A DNA stretch of 64,000 nucleotides from Thuidium tamariscinum (Eukaryota > Streptophyta > Bryopsida > Hypnales > Thuidiaceae), in contig OX344749.2 of the NCBI GenBank assembly GCA_947034885.2, positions 37,901,682 through 37,965,681 of the forward strand, in the 5' to 3' direction. The translations under genes were made by a program, and so were the position numbers. Within the stretch, counting starts at the first letter, position 1. Each line of letters opens with the position of its first letter. Under the pieces are notes generated by a model that was not told where the DNA came from, searched no databases, and saw nothing but the letters and a program-made list of their open reading frames with translations. Below, in pieces: positions 48,350 to 60,724 of the stretch.

Positions 48350-51186
48350 TTATCTCCCTTTTTAATTAGCACTTCTTTGGTTAATCTTTCTCAATCACTA
48401 CATTTCTATTCTACTTCCTTTGTATTCCTAAATAGGTCAATTGTTTCAGTAATCTTGCATTATTAGATACAACTACAACTAGAACCACAAGAAAAAGATG
48501 TAGAACATTGATATTGTATAGAAGTCACCTATTATTAAAATACTTTAGGCTCTGTATGTCGGGTACACTTCTACAGACATCACATGTACTCAATGGATTT
48601 TTTAATCCTCTAAGTCACCCTTTTTTAAAACTACAAATTTCAACAACTTCGAGCTGTTCACTAATGCCTAAGCAATTCAATTCTCTAAAATTTTAAACTA
48701 TGATAGCACAATACTATATTGATGAAAGACCATGAAGAATTACTTTGAAAATTATATTCTTTTTGATCATGTGTGGTCTAAGATTTTTTTGACTTGACAA
48801 TTGTATTACTTTTGAAACTAAATTATAGCCTCAATTCTTTTTCATATACTTCTCTAGCGCATAAGTCCCTCTTTTCTTCATATTAAATAGGAGAGTACAT
48901 GTTTTTTTCCTCTATACAATCATTAGGTGGAGCCTAAATAAATGTGTACCTATATATACTAAACAAACATAAGTGACAACATATAAAGCCATTTTGTTCC
49001 AAAGTCAAAGCATATATTTTTTTACTTTTTATTTTATTTTTTAAATTTAGGACATAAGATAGGAGACAAAAAATTGCTATTCGCATACTCATTTTACTTC
49101 CCATTGTTTGTCTTGCCCATTGATGTGTTCTTAAAGAAGTTTCCATTCCCAATTTTTTTTCTTCACATTTATGTGGGCATGAAGTACTTTATATGTTTTT
49201 TCTCTACCCATTTTTTCCCATTGCCATTGATTTAGGCTTAAGGTATTTTTCTATGTCTTTCGCTTCCCATTTTTTTCCTTCCAATTGATTTGGGTTTGAG
49301 GTAATTATTCTTTTCTTTTCATTCTCTTTGATTTGTACTTAAGTTAATATTGTGATTCTCTCCCTTCCCATTTTTTTTCATATTCCATGTGATTTGGACT
49401 TAAAGTAGATCTTCACATCTTTGCCTTCCCATTTTTTTTCCTTCCCATTTATTTTAAGGACTTTGAGAACAATATCCCTTATCATTTGTAGATGGCTAAT
49501 TACAAATTCTAATTAGTCTGTATTTTTGACAATTTTTCCTTTCGACTTGTAGAATGTCATTTGTGTTTGTCCTCAACCTTGGTGATATCTTAGGTATTGT
49601 TCCTTTTACAATTATAAAGGAAGAAGGGTATTGGAAATGTCCATCTTGGCAAATTCTATATTAGTAAGAGGAGGGCCTACAGTACAACAATTTCTAAAAT
49701 GAAGTTAAGGTAGCAATCATTTAATTGATGGTCATTATCAAAGTACCCCTATAAAATCTCCAACCACACATGATATTCAAACATCAACATGGAGTGATCG
49801 TCTTCGTGAAAGAAAAAGTATTGTACATAACAATACGTTATGTGGACACTCCTTTTTGCTTTCATCCTTGTCCTGTAGACATTATTTGACCAATTAATGC
49901 AATTTAAGAATGTGCCATCATGGCATAAATTAAGTTTTCTTTAGAAAACATTGTGTATGCTTTTTATTTTGGGAATCTCTAAGAAGAAGAATATATGGTC
50001 ATTGACAAGGATATATTTGAATTGCATGTCAAAATTAAAATGGAAACTCTTGCTTTATTGAATTATATGTAATATTCATGAAATTGAATTAGAGGAGTCC
50101 ATTGCCAGTTGTAACAATTGTGCAATGTATAGAGTGTAGTATGTGAAGGAAAGTGTAGATCAAATTTCCAAGAGAAGCATGCAATGTTTGTTTTTCTTTC
50201 ATTTAGAATTATAGATTATTGAGGTCATGACACTTGTTTGGAAGTAGTACTATGTGAAGTACAAAGGATGGGACTATAATGAATTGTGGAATCATTTTGA
50301 ACGGTACACTCAAAGTAGTAGTTGTAGGCTTCACAAAGTATTTGACTTCTATTTTCTTTATGAATTTGGATTTCAAAATTACAAGTGTAAAGGAAGGGTA
50401 GTATTCAACTTAAATACCTTTCATAATAGAGAAAATGTGTAGAACTCCATGTACTTAATTATTAACTCAAAAATGTCATGGAAGATTGAATAATTAGTGT
50501 ACATTTATCTTCTCATGTAAAAGAATTTGGTTTGCAAAATTAGTAGAAGTTTTCTGGACTACTTTTTTGGCTTTTTAGTTTTGGTAAAAGAATATGATCA
50601 CCATTTATTTTTATTTTGTATTGTCACTTCTTACTAAGGTATATGTCTTCTTCAAATGTAGTGTACTTCAATCCTCATGCTAAAGTGAGCATTTTGTAGT
50701 GTTTGGTGTCCAATGGTTGTCTTTTGTAAATTGTGTGCTTCAATGATTTTTGTTGTTTTCTGTAGTATTGGCCTTGATTTAAAAAATAAAAAGGAAAACC
50801 CTAGTGGAAGTATTTTTGAAGTCTTTGTAAGTACTACTATTTGTTAATGATGGACTAGAAATTTTTAAATCAAGTATGGAAAAGAATAATGTAAATGTTT
50901 AAAGGGAGGCAAATAACGATTACAACAAAAGTGCATAACGGATGTACTTGAGAAATATGCATAGTGAGTGAAACCGTAAGACTGGTATTTTTGTAGGAAG
51001 GTGCATATATAAATTGTAATCTCACAGTTGATGTAGGTCAAGTAATTTTTTTTTGGTTTTGTTCAAATTGTAGCAAACGTTATGCAATTTGTGTTAAAGT
51101 GAATGAAATGATGATCATAAATTAAAAGGGAAAGGAAAGAAAGGTATTCATGCCATTTTTTTTCTATATATATGTTTCTAATGAAG
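48350..51186. other. AT-rich non-coding DNA
   Basis: No gene is recognised. A degenerate tandem repeat occupies 49144-49450; the rest is low-complexity AT-rich sequence. Confidence 0.5.
49144..49450. repeat. Degenerate tandem repeat with CTTCCCATTTTTTT blocks
   Basis: About five units of 50-65 bp, each with CTTCCCATTTTTTT, then GATTTGGNNTTGAGGTA-like sequence. Units are poorly conserved. Confidence 0.5.
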
Positions 51187-52291
51187 GTGAGAGGGTGAAT
51201 GCAAGAAACACTTGTACTATTTGTTGCGTTTCATCACACCCTATTTTTTTCTTTTTCATTTAGCCATAACTTTTGTGTTTTAGCTCCAAATGACTCAAAA
51301 TTTATAGGAAAGCTACTTATGGCTATTATGTATCTAAAATGAATTTTGGAGATTTTTCAAAAATAATTTATTATTTTTAAATATCCCCGAAAATTTCTCA
51401 CAATACTCAATTTAAGGGTTTTTAGCACCCCGTTTCTCCAAAAAAACGAATTTTGACCTAAAATTTGGAGAGCATGGTCTCCTAGTAGCTTTGTACCTAA
51501 TGTACAAAGGAATTCTAAAAATACTTATTTTTAAGTGTTGTAGAAGTCCACAAAGAGAGCTTCATTTTGCATTTTTTTTCAAAGGTATAAAACTTTATTT
51601 TGGTGAGTTTTTTGGTCAAATCTCATCACCAAAAAGTTTTTTCAAGTTTTTTATTTTTATGTATTTTTCAAAAAAATAATACTATTTTTCACAAATTAAG
51701 ATGTCACAAGTTGTATTTTCTTCACCGGAACTTTGGACATAGAATTCTCATAGAAATCCGGTGAAAAAAATACAACTTGTGACATTTTAATTTGTTAAAA
51801 ATAGTATTATTTTCTTGAAAAATACATAAAAATAAAAAACTTGAAAAAACCTTTTGGTGATGAGATTTGACAAAAAAACTCACCAAAATAATATTTTATA
51901 CCTTTGGAAAAAAATGCAGAATGAAGCTCTCTTTGTGGACTTCTACAACACTTAAAAATAAGTATTTTTAGAATTACTTTGGACAGTAGGTATAAAGCTA
52001 CTAGGAGACCATGATCTCCAAATTTTAGGTCAAAATTCGTTTTTTTGGAGAAACGAGGTGCTAAAAACCCTTAAATTGAGTACTGTGAGAAATTTTTGGG
52101 GCTGTTTAAAAATAATAAATTATTTTTGAAAAATCTCCAAAATTCATTTTAGATACATAATAGCTATGAGTAGCTTTTCTATAAATTTTGAGTCATTTAG
52201 AGCTAAAACACAAAAGTTATGGCTAAAAGAAAAAGAAAAAACTAGGGTGTGACAAGGCTTTAAGTGTTTCTTGCATTCACCCGAGAGTCTT
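51187..52291. mobile_element. 1.1-kb foldback (near-palindromic) element
   Basis: Two arms of about 530 bp are inverted copies from GGTGAATGCAAGAAACACTT (about 51195) to its inverse (about 52285). The loop is about 30 bp around 51745, next to CACCGG. A shared CACACCCTA block marks the inner junction. Arm identity is high, with small indels. There is no coding capacity. It could be a foldback transposon or MITE dimer; a transcript would form a long hairpin. Confidence 0.85.
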
Positions 52292-52760
52292 TGCTGAATT
52301 TACTTGCAAATGGAACATCAAAAGTAACAAAAAAAAGTGTACTGCAATAGGAATCAGGAATGGTCCATGATGGAAGGGCTTTTGGAAGTCCTATGAGTGC
52401 ACCAGTGCTAGCAACAATGGAAATCCCTCCAGGAGATAGTATTGGACAAATAATAGTAAGAACTTGTCGTGTAAGACTATTTGAAGGTTGTGTATTTCAA
52501 AGACATCAGCACAAGAAGGTAGAGGCGATCATATAATGGAGCTCATCTCTGAAGTGGGGATACTTGTGGCAACAAGACTCATTATCGAAAGTATCATTTC
52601 TGGAATGGAACTTCATCATGTGAAGCTATGGCCCAATGAAATAGCACTGCGTGTGGTCAATATATTGAATGGAACCTTGTGTACTAGAGAGTTAATAGGG
52701 GAGCATCTACGTGACTGTGTAGGATTGGTAATTTGTTAGAAGAAATCAAGAGTCCGTTGT

Positions 52761-55645
52761 ATGAGGGAAAGAACTCCGATCACACTAGAAAGTAGAGGAA
52801 GCCCAAATTTTAGTTTTTCTCCAAGAGCACCATCAGTGTACGAGTTCAAGGAGAGCAACACTAGTCCCAGTCCTTTGGAGCTCTCTTTCAACACATGTAA
52901 CAGTAATAGCATTCCTCAACAAAGATCTTTGACAACAGAAGAAGGAAATAATAGCAGACCATATGAAAAAGTACTAGAGAGAGTACCGAGACCAAAAAGC
53001 CCCCAACCATATGCAATAGTGAATCGAAGGAGAGGAGAGAGTGGAGCACGTATAAGAGGAGAAGCATTGAACCAGAAAGTGACATTGCAAAGTGTCCTAG
53101 CAACCCAAAGCAAAGGTGCATGTAAGAGAAATTGCCTGAGTGGAATAGATGAGAAGTACATTCTAAATCAAAGGTGTATGGCTTGGGGACACAAGTATGA
53201 ACATCGATCAACGTGGATTCTAAAAATGTTGAGTGCTTTCTTTACAAGGACAAAAGGACATGCCAAACACAAGTATGCAACAAAATTTGATGGTTTTAAT
53301 GTTTGAAATACATGCTACGCTGCCACACTTGATTACTCGTAGAGGCGATTCAAGCAATTGAAGCAATCGCAACAAGTGTATGGAAGAGTGACTGCTATAC
53401 ATGGGAACACGTGTCAGTTCACTTGAGAGAAGGTGCAATAATGTCAGCAACACGTACAAGTTTTGAAGAGTTTGTGAAGGAAGTAGGGTGCACTCAACTG
53501 CATAGGCAAATACGAAGGAGTGCTAATAACAACATAGTGCCATTGATTCTATTACCTATGAACACAACAAAGAAAGATGTCTTCGAGTACGTGAATGAAG
53601 AAGTGAAGAAGGTGGTCAATGGACAGATGTTGAGCCTTGCTTCATTCCGTCAATTGTGGTGTAAGGAATTTTCACACATACAAATTCCACCATACTCTTG
53701 TTTTTCAAAGTGCTACCATTGTTGGGAGTACAAGTGTGGAATGGAAGCTACAACAAATGCAGTAGCTCGTGAAGAGATAAAGGAGTTGTATATACTACAC
53801 ATCCAACATCAAATGGAAGAGAGGCATGATTATTGGTTGTTTAAGAGGTCAACCATGATGATTCCAGATTTTTTTAAATGTTTGATAGTAGACGGCATAG
53901 ACCAAAATACAACTATGGTTCCCAAGATGAGACAATCTGTCAAGAATATTGAATCCTGGTTTGTAAAAACTCACCTTTGTGGAGTTCTGGTGCATGGGAT
54001 ATGATTGTATGCAAATGTGTGGATTGATGCACACCACAAACATGACAGCAACCAAGTCATAAACACAATAATGCATGTCCTATCAGACGTGCAAAGGAGG
54101 AAGGGGAAACTACCACCAACTTTGTGAATTCAAGCGGACTACACAACTTGTGAGAACAAGAACATATACATGTTTGCTTTATGTGCAGCTCTAGTGGACT
54201 TGGGATTTTTTCCAAGAGGTACAATTGTCTTTTTTAATTGTCGGTTACACACATGAAGACATCGACCAAAGGTTCAGTATCATTTCAAACACGCTAAAGA
54301 GAAAGAACATTAATTTCATGGATGAAATGTTAGCTTTGGTAGAGCACGGAATATCATATACGGAGGCCTTTGTTAGTGCTCAGAAACTGGAGAATGTTCG
54401 AGATTGAAAGTCATTTATTACACCACATCTTCTACAAGGAAGAGATCAATTGACGAGAATAATGTTTCCACACCACATGAGGTTTTACGTAGAGAATGGA
54501 GTACCTCGGGTTCAATACAAGCACTTTAGAAAAAATGCGTGGGGACCAGCCGAGGGGCATTTGTGCTTGGACTCTTTACCAAATACAATAAATACACCAG
54601 GTTTTGCTAAGGTGGCAACAACAGACGAAAGAGAGTTGAAGGCATCGGAAGATTTCATAAAGTATAAGGAGAAATGTGTGGATAGAGGAATGGAGATACA
54701 AAAGAACCATGAAGTCATAAAGAAGACGAAGGACTTCATGAAGTACTTGAAAGAATTTCCTATGTGTGATAGAACAACACAATCGAACATGCTGTTTTGG
54801 CCATCAAGAAGTGCAAGAAATGAAGAAAGTAGTATTGAATTCAATAGTGTTTTTCATTAACGAGAGGAACCAAACATGATGGTAATAACAGTGAACTCTA
54901 TTATGGCAACCATGCTAGATCCAGAAGCTTGAGGCTATTTTGGTCCACGAAAAAACAAGCCAGTACGGAAAGCAGGGACAAGAGCTTCGAGGAGAACAAG
55001 GGTACATGAAATCGGAGAGACTATAGCTGCAAGAAGCATGGATGGAAGCCAAAATTTGTTTCGTATATTTGACCCCGAGAAAGACCTAGATGTTGGGTAA
55101 TTTGTGGCCTTGCATGTAGAGTCCACTAAAGTAAGAGCTGGAGTGCCATTCTATATCGGAAAAGTGTTAAGATTTGGTCAATGCAAGTGGGCAACTAAGA
55201 TGAAGGTTATGTGGTATTGGCCAACGATGAGGGTGAGAGATGGAAGAAAAGAAAGATCCATGGAAGAACGGTATACAAACTGTATGGAAAAGTTGTGGGA
55301 ATCCTTTGGTGAAAAGCACGGTTGGATATACAAAGAAGCAACTATATTTTCCTGGAATTACATGCCAACAAGAACAAGAACTGGTTCTCTGCAAGAGAAT
55401 CACTATACCAAAATGTGGTAAAAAAAAACCGCACTCAAAATTGAGTGCGATTTTTTTTACCACATTTTGGTATAGTGAATAATATACGAGTGCATGGAGT
55501 TGTAACAGAGAAAGAAATAAACATTTCAACTTTTACAAAACCTCATATGTTGGAATATGTTGCATTGCACTTGGAGCGCTTGTATGCGGAAATTGGATGC
55601 CTTGTGGTTGTACTTAGACTAGTTACAGCTCTACTAAATCAATAG
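52761..55645 (+). pseudogene. Decayed DUF7869-type (transposase-like) gene
   Basis: Plus-strand fragments follow the order of the DUF7869 family. First comes a Ser/Pro-rich N-terminus and a Cys-rich segment (GACKRNCLSG, KYATKFDGFNV). Then CYHCWEYKCGME, DGIDQNTTMVPKMRQSVKNI, CGVLVHG and VGYTHEDIDQRFSIIS follow, the last a strong family signature. The C-terminal module includes PFYIGKVLRFGQCKW. The family is repetitive in many eukaryotes and behaves like a transposon gene with an RNase-H-like core, though its mechanism is not established to my knowledge. Several stops and frame changes and a 77-bp hairpin insertion (55401-55477) show the copy is dead. Its outer ends were not found. Confidence 0.65.
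55401..55477. mobile_element. 77-bp CACTA-tipped hairpin inserted in the DUF7869 relic, TSD AAT
   Basis: The ends CACTATACCAAAATGTGG and the inverse are flanked by AAT on both sides (55398-55400, 55478-55480). The arms pair almost perfectly around AATT. The reading frame resumes immediately after the second AAT, so this is a clean insertion. Confidence 0.85.
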
Positions 55646-55679
55646 ATTGTGGAAGCATCTGACTCAGTCTAATCCTTAC

Positions 55680-55891
55680 CACTACAAGAAAAAGGGGTCT
55701 TTTAGGTATAGTCCTAGAAATAACATTTTAAGTAATGACCTTTTTAGGAGATTTTAAGTAAGAAATAAGTGTCTTTCTAGTAAATTTTTACTAGAAAGAC
55801 ACTTATTTCTTACTTAAAATCTCCTAAAAAGGTCATTACTTAAAATGTTATCTCTAGAACTATACTTAAAATACCCCTTTCTCTTGTAGTG
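55680..55891. mobile_element. CACTA-tipped hairpin MITE, 212 bp, TSD TAC
   Basis: The ends are CACTACAAGAAAAAGGGG and CCCCTTTCTCTTGTAGTG, flanked by TAC (55677-55679, 55892-55894). Arms are near-identical, with a loop around 55785. CACTACAAGAAA is the usual tip of plant CACTA elements. Confidence 0.88.
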
Positions 55892-55939
55892 TACTGACAC
55901 ACGTTTCATTAATTATGTATTGATCATACACGTTTCTAT

Positions 55940-56494
55940 ATTTTCACTAATGTCCGCCATAACAGTAGCCATATCTTGTGCAGCTGAAAGTGAGACTGCA
56001 CATCTGTTTGAGCGCCGTTTAATGTTTCTTCTTTAAATCCTGGTCACATCATGCAATGGCAAAGATTAGCTAACACATGGACATAGCATGCATTGACCCC
56101 AAAGAACAAAATATATAGTAATTGTTATATAATTGCATATTCTACTTTTCTAATGCACATATAAAAAAATCCACCCATTAAATGAAAATTGTGGGAAATC
56201 TGTCCTTCAGCCTCTTGAAATTGGTAATGACTTTCACTTCATCCCGATGCATATTCTTCAAGTTGGGAAACGTACTTATTACTTCTCGCCTTTTCGGTAT
56301 AAATCAACAAATTCCTCCAAGACCTTTAGACTATCGTAATGTGCGTAACTATTGTGTCTTAAGATCCCATCTCGAGACATTTCCCGCACCTTGGAGAGTT
56401 GATTAGGCATTTGTAATGCCCACGCTATTTGCTGCCAGAAGAAATCAAAATCAATTACATAAAATCTTTTAAACATGCTCACTAAGACTAGCAT
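55940..56494 (-). pseudogene. Unrecognised coding fragments
   Basis: On the minus strand, 56494-56279 reads FFWQQIAWALQMPNQLSKVR and HYDSLKVLEEFVDLYRKGEK then a stop. Further on, 56000-55915 contains QDMATVMADISENIETCM-like coding. Both look protein-like but no family was recognised. A piece of the second fragment is copied into the hairpin at 56554-56715. Possibly relics of an accessory gene of a DNA transposon. Confidence 0.35.
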
Positions 56495-56553
56495 GTGATT
56501 CGCAACAGAACCCTAATGCATTCACCCCTACCAACAAAAGACTAAACTTAAAC

Positions 56554-56715
56554 GTTTTAGATGGCGAATTTTAGGTGACATCCAATGTAGCAATGCATGT
56601 TTTTATGTTTGGACTAATGTCCGCCATAACATCTTGATGTTATGGCGGACATTAGTCCAAACATAAAAACATGCATTACTACATTGGATGTCACCTAAAA
56701 TTCGCCATCTAAAAC
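56554..56715. repeat. Nearly perfect 162-bp hairpin containing captured coding sequence
   Basis: The ends are GTTTTAGATGGCG and CGCCATCTAAAAC; arms of about 78 bp differ at only a couple of sites. The inner part (TTATGGCGGACATTAGT) matches the minus-strand coding fragment at 55930-55965 over about 40 bp. Confidence 0.8.
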
Positions 56716-57199
56716 ACAAGTTTCTTATAGTAAATGATACCATCAAAAACCTGCTGAAATTTTTTATTTTTTGCATTTTTTATATTTTCCAAATTCTGAA
56801 TTCAGATTTAGAATCAGAGACCCCAAATTAATAAGGAGGATCCTAAACATACCAAAAAACCCAACACAAATATAAACCCCAAATCCTTGTCAACCCCTAC
56901 TAAAATGAGATTTATCCCACTAGGCCCACTTTCAATGGTATCATTTAATGTCCAGCCGCCCGAGTCCCCCGATCAGGGACCTAGCTTGTCCGGGCCCTAT
57001 CTGCCCTCCACTCCGGACCTTGATCAAGAGCTTACCCCTCTTCCCCTTTGTTATCCTCATCAGACAGTTTTGGCGAGCTTTTATATTTCAAATGGACCTC
57101 CAATATTGGGGTCAACATTAACCTCTAAATGCCCAAAGCTTGTTTTGAGCTTCTTGGAATTTGTTCTAAATTGAACAAAGATCGAACTTTTTAATAAGT

Positions 57200-57900
57200 T
57201 GAATCAATTTTTTTTTAAATTGTAACTACACAAATTCAAAGTAGACATGTTAGAGATGACATAGGAAAAGAAAACACAACAATATCACTTATGGATTGAA
57301 AGATTATAATTTTTATCATAAGGGTGTAAAAACTATAAAAATCTTTGAGCTCTCTTCTAGCATGTCAAATCTAAAAAGTTGGTCACCAAAAAATATAAAG
57401 TTCAAAGGCCTAACATTCCTAACTCCAATCAATTGATCATTGATGGCTTCTCAAAATCTACTCTACAGTTTTTCAAAATGAATTTTTAGTGTGATTTCCT
57501 TTCTAAGATCTAATGTATTTGAGGCTCATTTTCAAAAATCCTTAACACTACAAAATGTCAAGATTGCAATGGATACCCTTGCACTAAATCTTGAATAGAA
57601 AAATCATAATCATTCATTTTCAAAATCAGATTACTAATGCTAAAACTAGACTTCAAAAAAAATAATCCAAAAATATAAACTACTAAAAATAGAAATTTGA
57701 TAAGGTTTCATTTAACTTCAAAGTTTCTTCAAACCCACATTTTGGTGCCTTGGGCATTTACCGTAGGGGTTAAGTGTAGAAAGCACAAAAAATTAAAATA
57801 AGAATAAGAATAAAATGTACATGAAAAACTTTAGACTATATCTCTAAAGTAGTGAATAGAAATGTAGTTCTTGAATGGTTGAAATTAGAAGACTCTATAC
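57200..57900 (+). repeat. Dispersed AT-rich repeat, partner of 25.56-26.17 kb
   Basis: It shares ordered blocks in inverse orientation (AAAAGTTGGTCACCAA, GCTTCTCAAAATCTA, GATCTAATGTATTTGAGGC). No coding capacity; class unknown. Confidence 0.5.
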
Positions 57901-58079
57901 ATTGATAATGGATTCATTCAAGTCAACTTTTGGCTTTCAAAATTCATAGTAATTTGAATTCAAGGAAAAAATCATGAAAAATTGACAATCTCCATGATTT
58001 TTCTACATGGCAAAAATTCATTATGCCTTATACTAGACATGTGCAAAATTACTTAAATGGTTGACTATAGGTGATTCTA

Positions 58080-58215
58080 CCATCTCTAAAGCCTCCTTAG
58101 TTCTAAAACCTAAAAAAACAAAGCAAGCAAATATGTAGAGGGTCAAACAAAACTTGGTCTAAGTTACTCTTCAAAAACCTCTAGACTCTATAACCTTGAC
58201 TAAGATATTTGGACC
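58080..58215 (-). repeat. Duplicate of PTH2 upstream sequence
   Basis: It aligns with about 46395-46520 in the same orientation: TCTAAAGCCTCC, CCTAAAAAAACAAAGCAAGC, TTGGTCTAAGTTACTCTTC and AACCTCTAGACTCTATAACC correspond block by block, with C-to-T type changes. Confidence 0.7.
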
Positions 58216-58399
58216 CTAGATGATGTCTTGTGGCCCATTGAGTTTTGAGTAAGCATGCCAAGAGACTCTATGTCTGAAGCTGAACAATAACTGAAGAATT
58301 AACCACAAATACTCACTTCCAAGACCGAGATCCAACAAAAGCATCTTCCAAGTCTTCCCAATGTTGCTGGTGTGTTCAACAACAAGAATCCACAGTTGC

Positions 58400-60170
58400 A
58401 CTTAATTTTGCCTGGGAACAAATGCAATGTGAACAAATGAAAATTCAGGTGTAACGTAGCTACACCTAATTGTGACCCTTACCCGAAAGTGAACCTTGTG
58501 ACTAGCCCTAAAATGTACATGGGCGAGCATTGATGCCAAGGGTTGATTTGAGTACACCTACAAATTAGCATTTTGAAACTTCTAGTGTGCAAAAACACAT
58601 GCGTTGGAATATTCTTTCAGTAGTCAATGAGACCCAGCAATACATTCGAATAATTGTAATGAAATGCGTTATTGAGCGTAGCGCACACAGGTACTACGAA
58701 GTCAATTAAAACTAGGCAGCAAAGATAACAGGCAGTAATCTCATACCCTAAATGGCGTAAGTGGATCGACATGTTACTGTACCAAAAATCAATTGACCTA
58801 AATAGCAGACGTCAGAGGGATCAAACAAATTTATCCAAAAATCTTCACTACAAACCTAATCACGTCGTTTGCAACAAGCCTTCATCCTACGTCCTTCTTC
58901 CTGAAGGAATCAGTGAAGGAGACTACGTAGCTAAGCAGCCCATGAGAGGAGAACTTGCTGAAGAGAATCAAGTAGGGTTTCAGAATCTTAAGGTCTTTTT
59001 TCCACTGGTTCTACATGCTTTCTATACCATTAAAAAGTCAATCATAAAAGTGTCTTCACTCTTGAACAAACGAACAGGAAGCATTAAGACATTGAGATTT
59101 GGGAAAGGGGCAACCATCAAAGTCAAGGCTATGGAAACTTAACCCTAAAAAATTCTCCTCCAAAGCAGCTACAATCAGATGAAAGCATGCCCGGCCCACA
59201 CGTTCAAACCTGCACGAATTTCATCTTAAAAGACGATTACAGAATAGAATAGAAGGTTAAAACAATTTGGTTTCTGTTATTTTCGATGCTCTAAACCCAC
59301 AAAGATGGAGACGATGCAGAACTAACTTCTTGGAGCAGAAGCGGGCTGAATTCCTTGATATACTCCATTCAGGCGGCGTTGCGAGAATTCCTTTCACGAG
59401 TAATCGAACAATCATGTGATGGAATTACCTCAGAGGGGAAAACAATTGCGTTTAGAAGAAGGTTCTAACGAAATGCCTTTAGAATCGTGAACACCGTGAA
59501 GACTGCGTGACGACCACAAATCTTGTGTGTGAAGCTTGAGCAAGTAAATCTCACGTGAAGGAGTAACGCGACAACCAAAATACGCCCCTTGGAACACTAC
59601 TTAGTGTGCGGGTGTTTGTTTAGGTTTTAGGAGCACCCTCATTTTTCTACCCTTACGAGATCGGTGGTGAAATGAAGAGGGAGTCAGTCTAGGTGACACT
59701 ATTTATCCCATCTGGATTGTAGATCACGATTCTGTGTGAAGTGTACATATTCTGGTCAACTCGCGCAAGGGATCTGGAGTTGATAATTTTCTATACTTTT
59801 TCAATGTGCGGGTGAAAGACCCCGCCCCAATACCAATCTCAAACTGGATTCGCTAATATCACCATCTCCGGTGACACCTCTTTAATGTCACGTCGCCTTC
59901 CACCAACCAGGCCATACGGCAGAGACCCAACTTCTGGAATGTCACGTTTATGTAAGGTCACATTGTAATGGTGGTGCACATTCAAGTTTTTAAATGTACA
60001 CCATGAGTACAATTTGATCCACAATGGGTCTGCTCCCATTTGGTCCGTAATGGGATGATTTACCTAAATGACCACGTGTAATTGAAGAAATCACCCCACT
60101 GGCTAGTGGCTACTAGTGCAGGGATCTCCAATTCCAAATGTAAACCCCAAATTTTATCCTTGGCAAATAT
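58400..60170. other. GC-richer island, no gene recognised
   Basis: Base composition resembles the genic parts of the window. A 123-codon plus-strand frame (58771-59142) is open but has no recognisable domain. The region may be a promoter/leader or an old gene fragment. Confidence 0.35.
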
Positions 60171-60179
60171 CAAGTTATA

Positions 60180-60467
60180 GCATTAGAGGGGATTTGAGGC
60201 CTCCAAAGGGCCGTTTCGGGGTTGTTCCCTGAAACTGTTCTTGTAACTGTTGGCCGCTGTTAGGTCACCATTTATCAAAAAAAAAAAAAAAAAAAAAAAA
60301 ATTTAGTTCCTGAAATATGAAAAAAAGACCCAAAAAAATTTCAAAAAAAAAATTTAATGACGTGGCACTCTCTCAACTACGTCGGATTTCTGTTCATGCA
60401 GCAGAAACTGCTTTCCCGTAGTCCGGGAACCCGCAGTCTTCTAATGGCCTCAAAAATCCTCTAATGC
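60180..60467. mobile_element. MITE, 288 bp, GCATTAGAGG family
   Basis: The ends GCATTAGAGGGGATTTGAGG and CCTCAAAAATCCTCTAATGC are inverted. GGGTTGTTCCC and CCCGCAGTCT blocks link it to the copies at 26.5 and 27.6 kb. It includes an A-rich run of over 20 bases at about 60278. Confidence 0.65.
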
Positions 60468-60507
60468 ATTATTGTAAGAGACGGAGGACATAGGTTGGTT
60501 CTCCCTA

Positions 60508-60724
60508 CACTAAATACAATTTTTCATAGAGAAATTAGGTTGCTTTATCAATTAGGGTGCCTTATCCCAAGAAAGTTACTCTACGAGCCATGAAAGTTCA
60601 TTAGTTCCAACTACACCAATAACTAATCCAAAAGTAGTACATTCTTGTACAGAAACAATAAATATTTATATAGTGTAGAGTGTTGAGAAATAGATGAGGG
60701 GCAACCTAATTTCACTATTTAGTG
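60508..60724. mobile_element. MITE with CACTAAATA ends, TA-flanked
   Basis: The left end CACTAAATA and right end TATTTAGTG have TA on both sides (60506-60507, 60725-60726). GAAATTAGGTTGC and its inverse lie inside. The inner arms match the relic at 18524-18680. TA flanks suggest mariner-type, although the tips mimic CACTA. Confidence 0.6.

Noticed and set aside
60278-60303. Poly-A tail of a retro-copy
   Set aside because: The A run lies inside a TIR-bounded MITE with no upstream coding sequence.
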